Assembly: GCA_948585895.1 (NCBI GenBank)
Contig: CAPBNZ010000002.1
Coordinates: forward strand, 1-6,775
From: an uncultured Clostridia bacterium
Lineage (GTDB): Bacteria; Bacillota; Clostridia; TANB77; CAG-508
Direction of reading: 5' to 3'
Length of the DNA: 6,775 bases
The notes beneath the pieces were generated by a model that saw only the letters and a program-made list of their open reading frames with translations, did no database searches and was not told where the DNA came from. Positions within the stretch are counted from its first letter, which is position 1; the number at the start of each line of letters is the position of its first letter. Below are positions 6,052 to 6,775 of the stretch, piece after piece. Both the position numbers and the translations under genes were made by a program.

Positions 6052-6604
6052 AACTAAAATCTACCTTTACATTTTTTCTAGCTTCATCACTTTCTGCTTT
6101 AAATAAATCACGTGATTTAAAGTTAAACAGATTAGCAATGATGTTAGAAGGAAATACTTGTAACTTAGTATTATACATGGTTACTGTATCATTATAAAAT
6201 TGTCTAGAAAAAGAAATTTTATTTTCTGTATTTCTTAGTTCTTCTGATAAATCAGCAAAATTTTGATTTGCTTTTAATTCTGGATAGCTTTCAGAAACAG
6301 CCATAATAGTTTTTAATGCTGTTGATAATTCATTATCTAAGTTGGCTTTCTCCGAAATACTTTGTGTATTTGCCCAAGAGGTACGAAGTGCAGATATTTT
6401 TTCAAAAGTTTCTCTTTCATGTGTCATATATCCTTTAACTGTCTCTACAAAGTTTGGAATTAAATCAAATCTCCTTTGTAATTGTACATCGATTTGGCTC
6501 CAAGCATTGTCTACTTTTATTTTTGATTGTACTAAACTATTGTACATTCCAATAATAGCAATAACTAGGATAACAACAATGGCTAATATAATCCAACCTA
6601 TCAT
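6050..6604 (-). CDS. lemA: LemA family membrane protein
   Basis: The 184-aa protein has the normal LemA length. One N-terminal membrane helix (about 4-21) is followed by a long helical-bundle domain. Family hallmarks are VDNAWSQIDVQLQRRFDLIP (31-50), VETVKGYMTHE (53-63), YPELKANQNF (107-116), TENKI (126-130) and YNDTVTMYN (137-145) leading into PSNIIANLF (152-160). LemA proteins have a short external N-terminus and a cytoplasmic bundle. Their biochemical role is unsettled, but they recur beside HtpX-like proteases, as here, which suggests a shared membrane stress or quality-control task. The start is fixed by AAGGAGGA (6618-6611) 6 bases upstream. It is first in a two-gene operon with htpX. 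Confidence 0.95.
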   Translation of the reverse strand: MIGWIILAIVVILVIAIIGMYNSLVQSKIKVDNAWSQIDVQLQRRFDLIPNFVETVKGYMTHERETFEKISALRTSWANTQSISEKANLDNELSTALKTIMAVSESYPELKANQNFADLSEELRNTENKISFSRQFYNDTVTMYNTKLQVFPSNIIANLFNFKSRDLFKAESDEARKNVKVDFS

Positions 6605-6640
6605 GTAAATTCCTCCTTAATTTCTATTATATACAAATTT

Positions 6641-6669
6641 ATCATATCATATTAAAAAAAATTATACAA
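6641..6669 (-). promoter_or_regulatory. Probable promoter of lemA-htpX
   Basis: On the minus strand, TTGTAT (6669-6664) as -35 and TATGAT (6646-6641) as -10 are 17 bases apart. The start would be near 6634, leaving about 30 bases of leader before the ATG at 6604. The -10 is good and the -35 is weak. The T-run between the boxes is common in AT-rich Firmicutes promoters. A TATAAT at 6631-6626 is too close to the ribosome site to be the main -10. Confidence 0.45.
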
Positions 6670-6699
6670 TAAAATTGTGAAAATAATATGAAGATTAGG

Positions 6700-6732
6700 A
6701 AAAAAGAAAATTATTAACATTAAGTGTAATAA
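6700..6732 (-). terminator. Possible terminator of an off-window minus-strand gene
   Basis: Minus-strand reading gives TTATTACA (6732-6725), a 5-base loop, TGTTAATAA (6719-6711, one bulge), then TTTTCTTTTTT (6710-6700). The stem is nearly all A-T and weak, but the T-run and its place just before the lemA promoter fit the end of an upstream gene right of the window. The remainder to 6775 shows nothing else recognisable. Confidence 0.3.
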
Positions 6733-6775
6733 ATAAAAAACAGAAACATATACTATAATAATACACTAAATAATA

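Noticed and set aside
6342..6608. 88-aa plus-strand open frame antisense to lemA
   Set aside because: It covers the conserved lemA coding region, with no ribosome site or recognisable motif.

Overview
This AT-rich window (roughly 30% GC by eye) has strong AGGAGG-type ribosome sites, short intergenic gaps and Firmicutes-type housekeeping genes. It suggests a low-GC Clostridia-like bacterium, plausibly an uncultured gut lineage. That placement is inference from composition and gene content; no rRNA or other marker is present.

Layout. Bases 1-358 hold no convincing intact gene. They contain a possible 3' remnant of an upstream gene, two strong inverted repeats, and a GC-richer patch around 91-115. 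A good promoter (359-387), overlapped by a 10-bp-arm palindrome, then drives a plus-strand series. The first gene encodes a membrane-anchored WG-repeat protein (413-1933). It is followed directly by a 38-bp perfect inverted repeat (1934-2038) that looks like a MITE- or REP-type element. Next come an unrecognised protein with one C-terminal membrane helix (2062-3297), holo-ACP synthase acpS (3360-3740) and a TatD-family metal-dependent hydrolase (3780-4565). A rho-independent terminator lies at 4609-4642.

The convergent zone 4566-5005 holds that terminator, a possible decayed minus-strand gene tail (4682-4816), and a minus-strand terminator (4881-4932). The minus-strand operon that this second terminator ends is lemA (6604-6050) followed by htpX (5911-5006). 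lemA has its own predicted promoter (6641-6669). A possible terminator of an off-window gene sits just beyond it (6700-6732). The 138-nt lemA-htpX gap is almost entirely spanned by a nested set of complementary segments.

How the genes work together. AcpS activates acyl carrier protein for lipid synthesis, and TatD is a nuclease or hydrolase. LemA and HtpX form a recurrent pair linked to membrane-protein quality control. The WG protein and the 411-aa protein are envelope-associated with unknown roles. I see no defence system, CRISPR array, prophage or obvious new system. The most notable items are non-coding: the 38-bp palindrome, the lemA-htpX intercistronic structure, the palindrome over the WG promoter, and the little-known 411-aa tail-anchored protein in an acpS-tatD operon.
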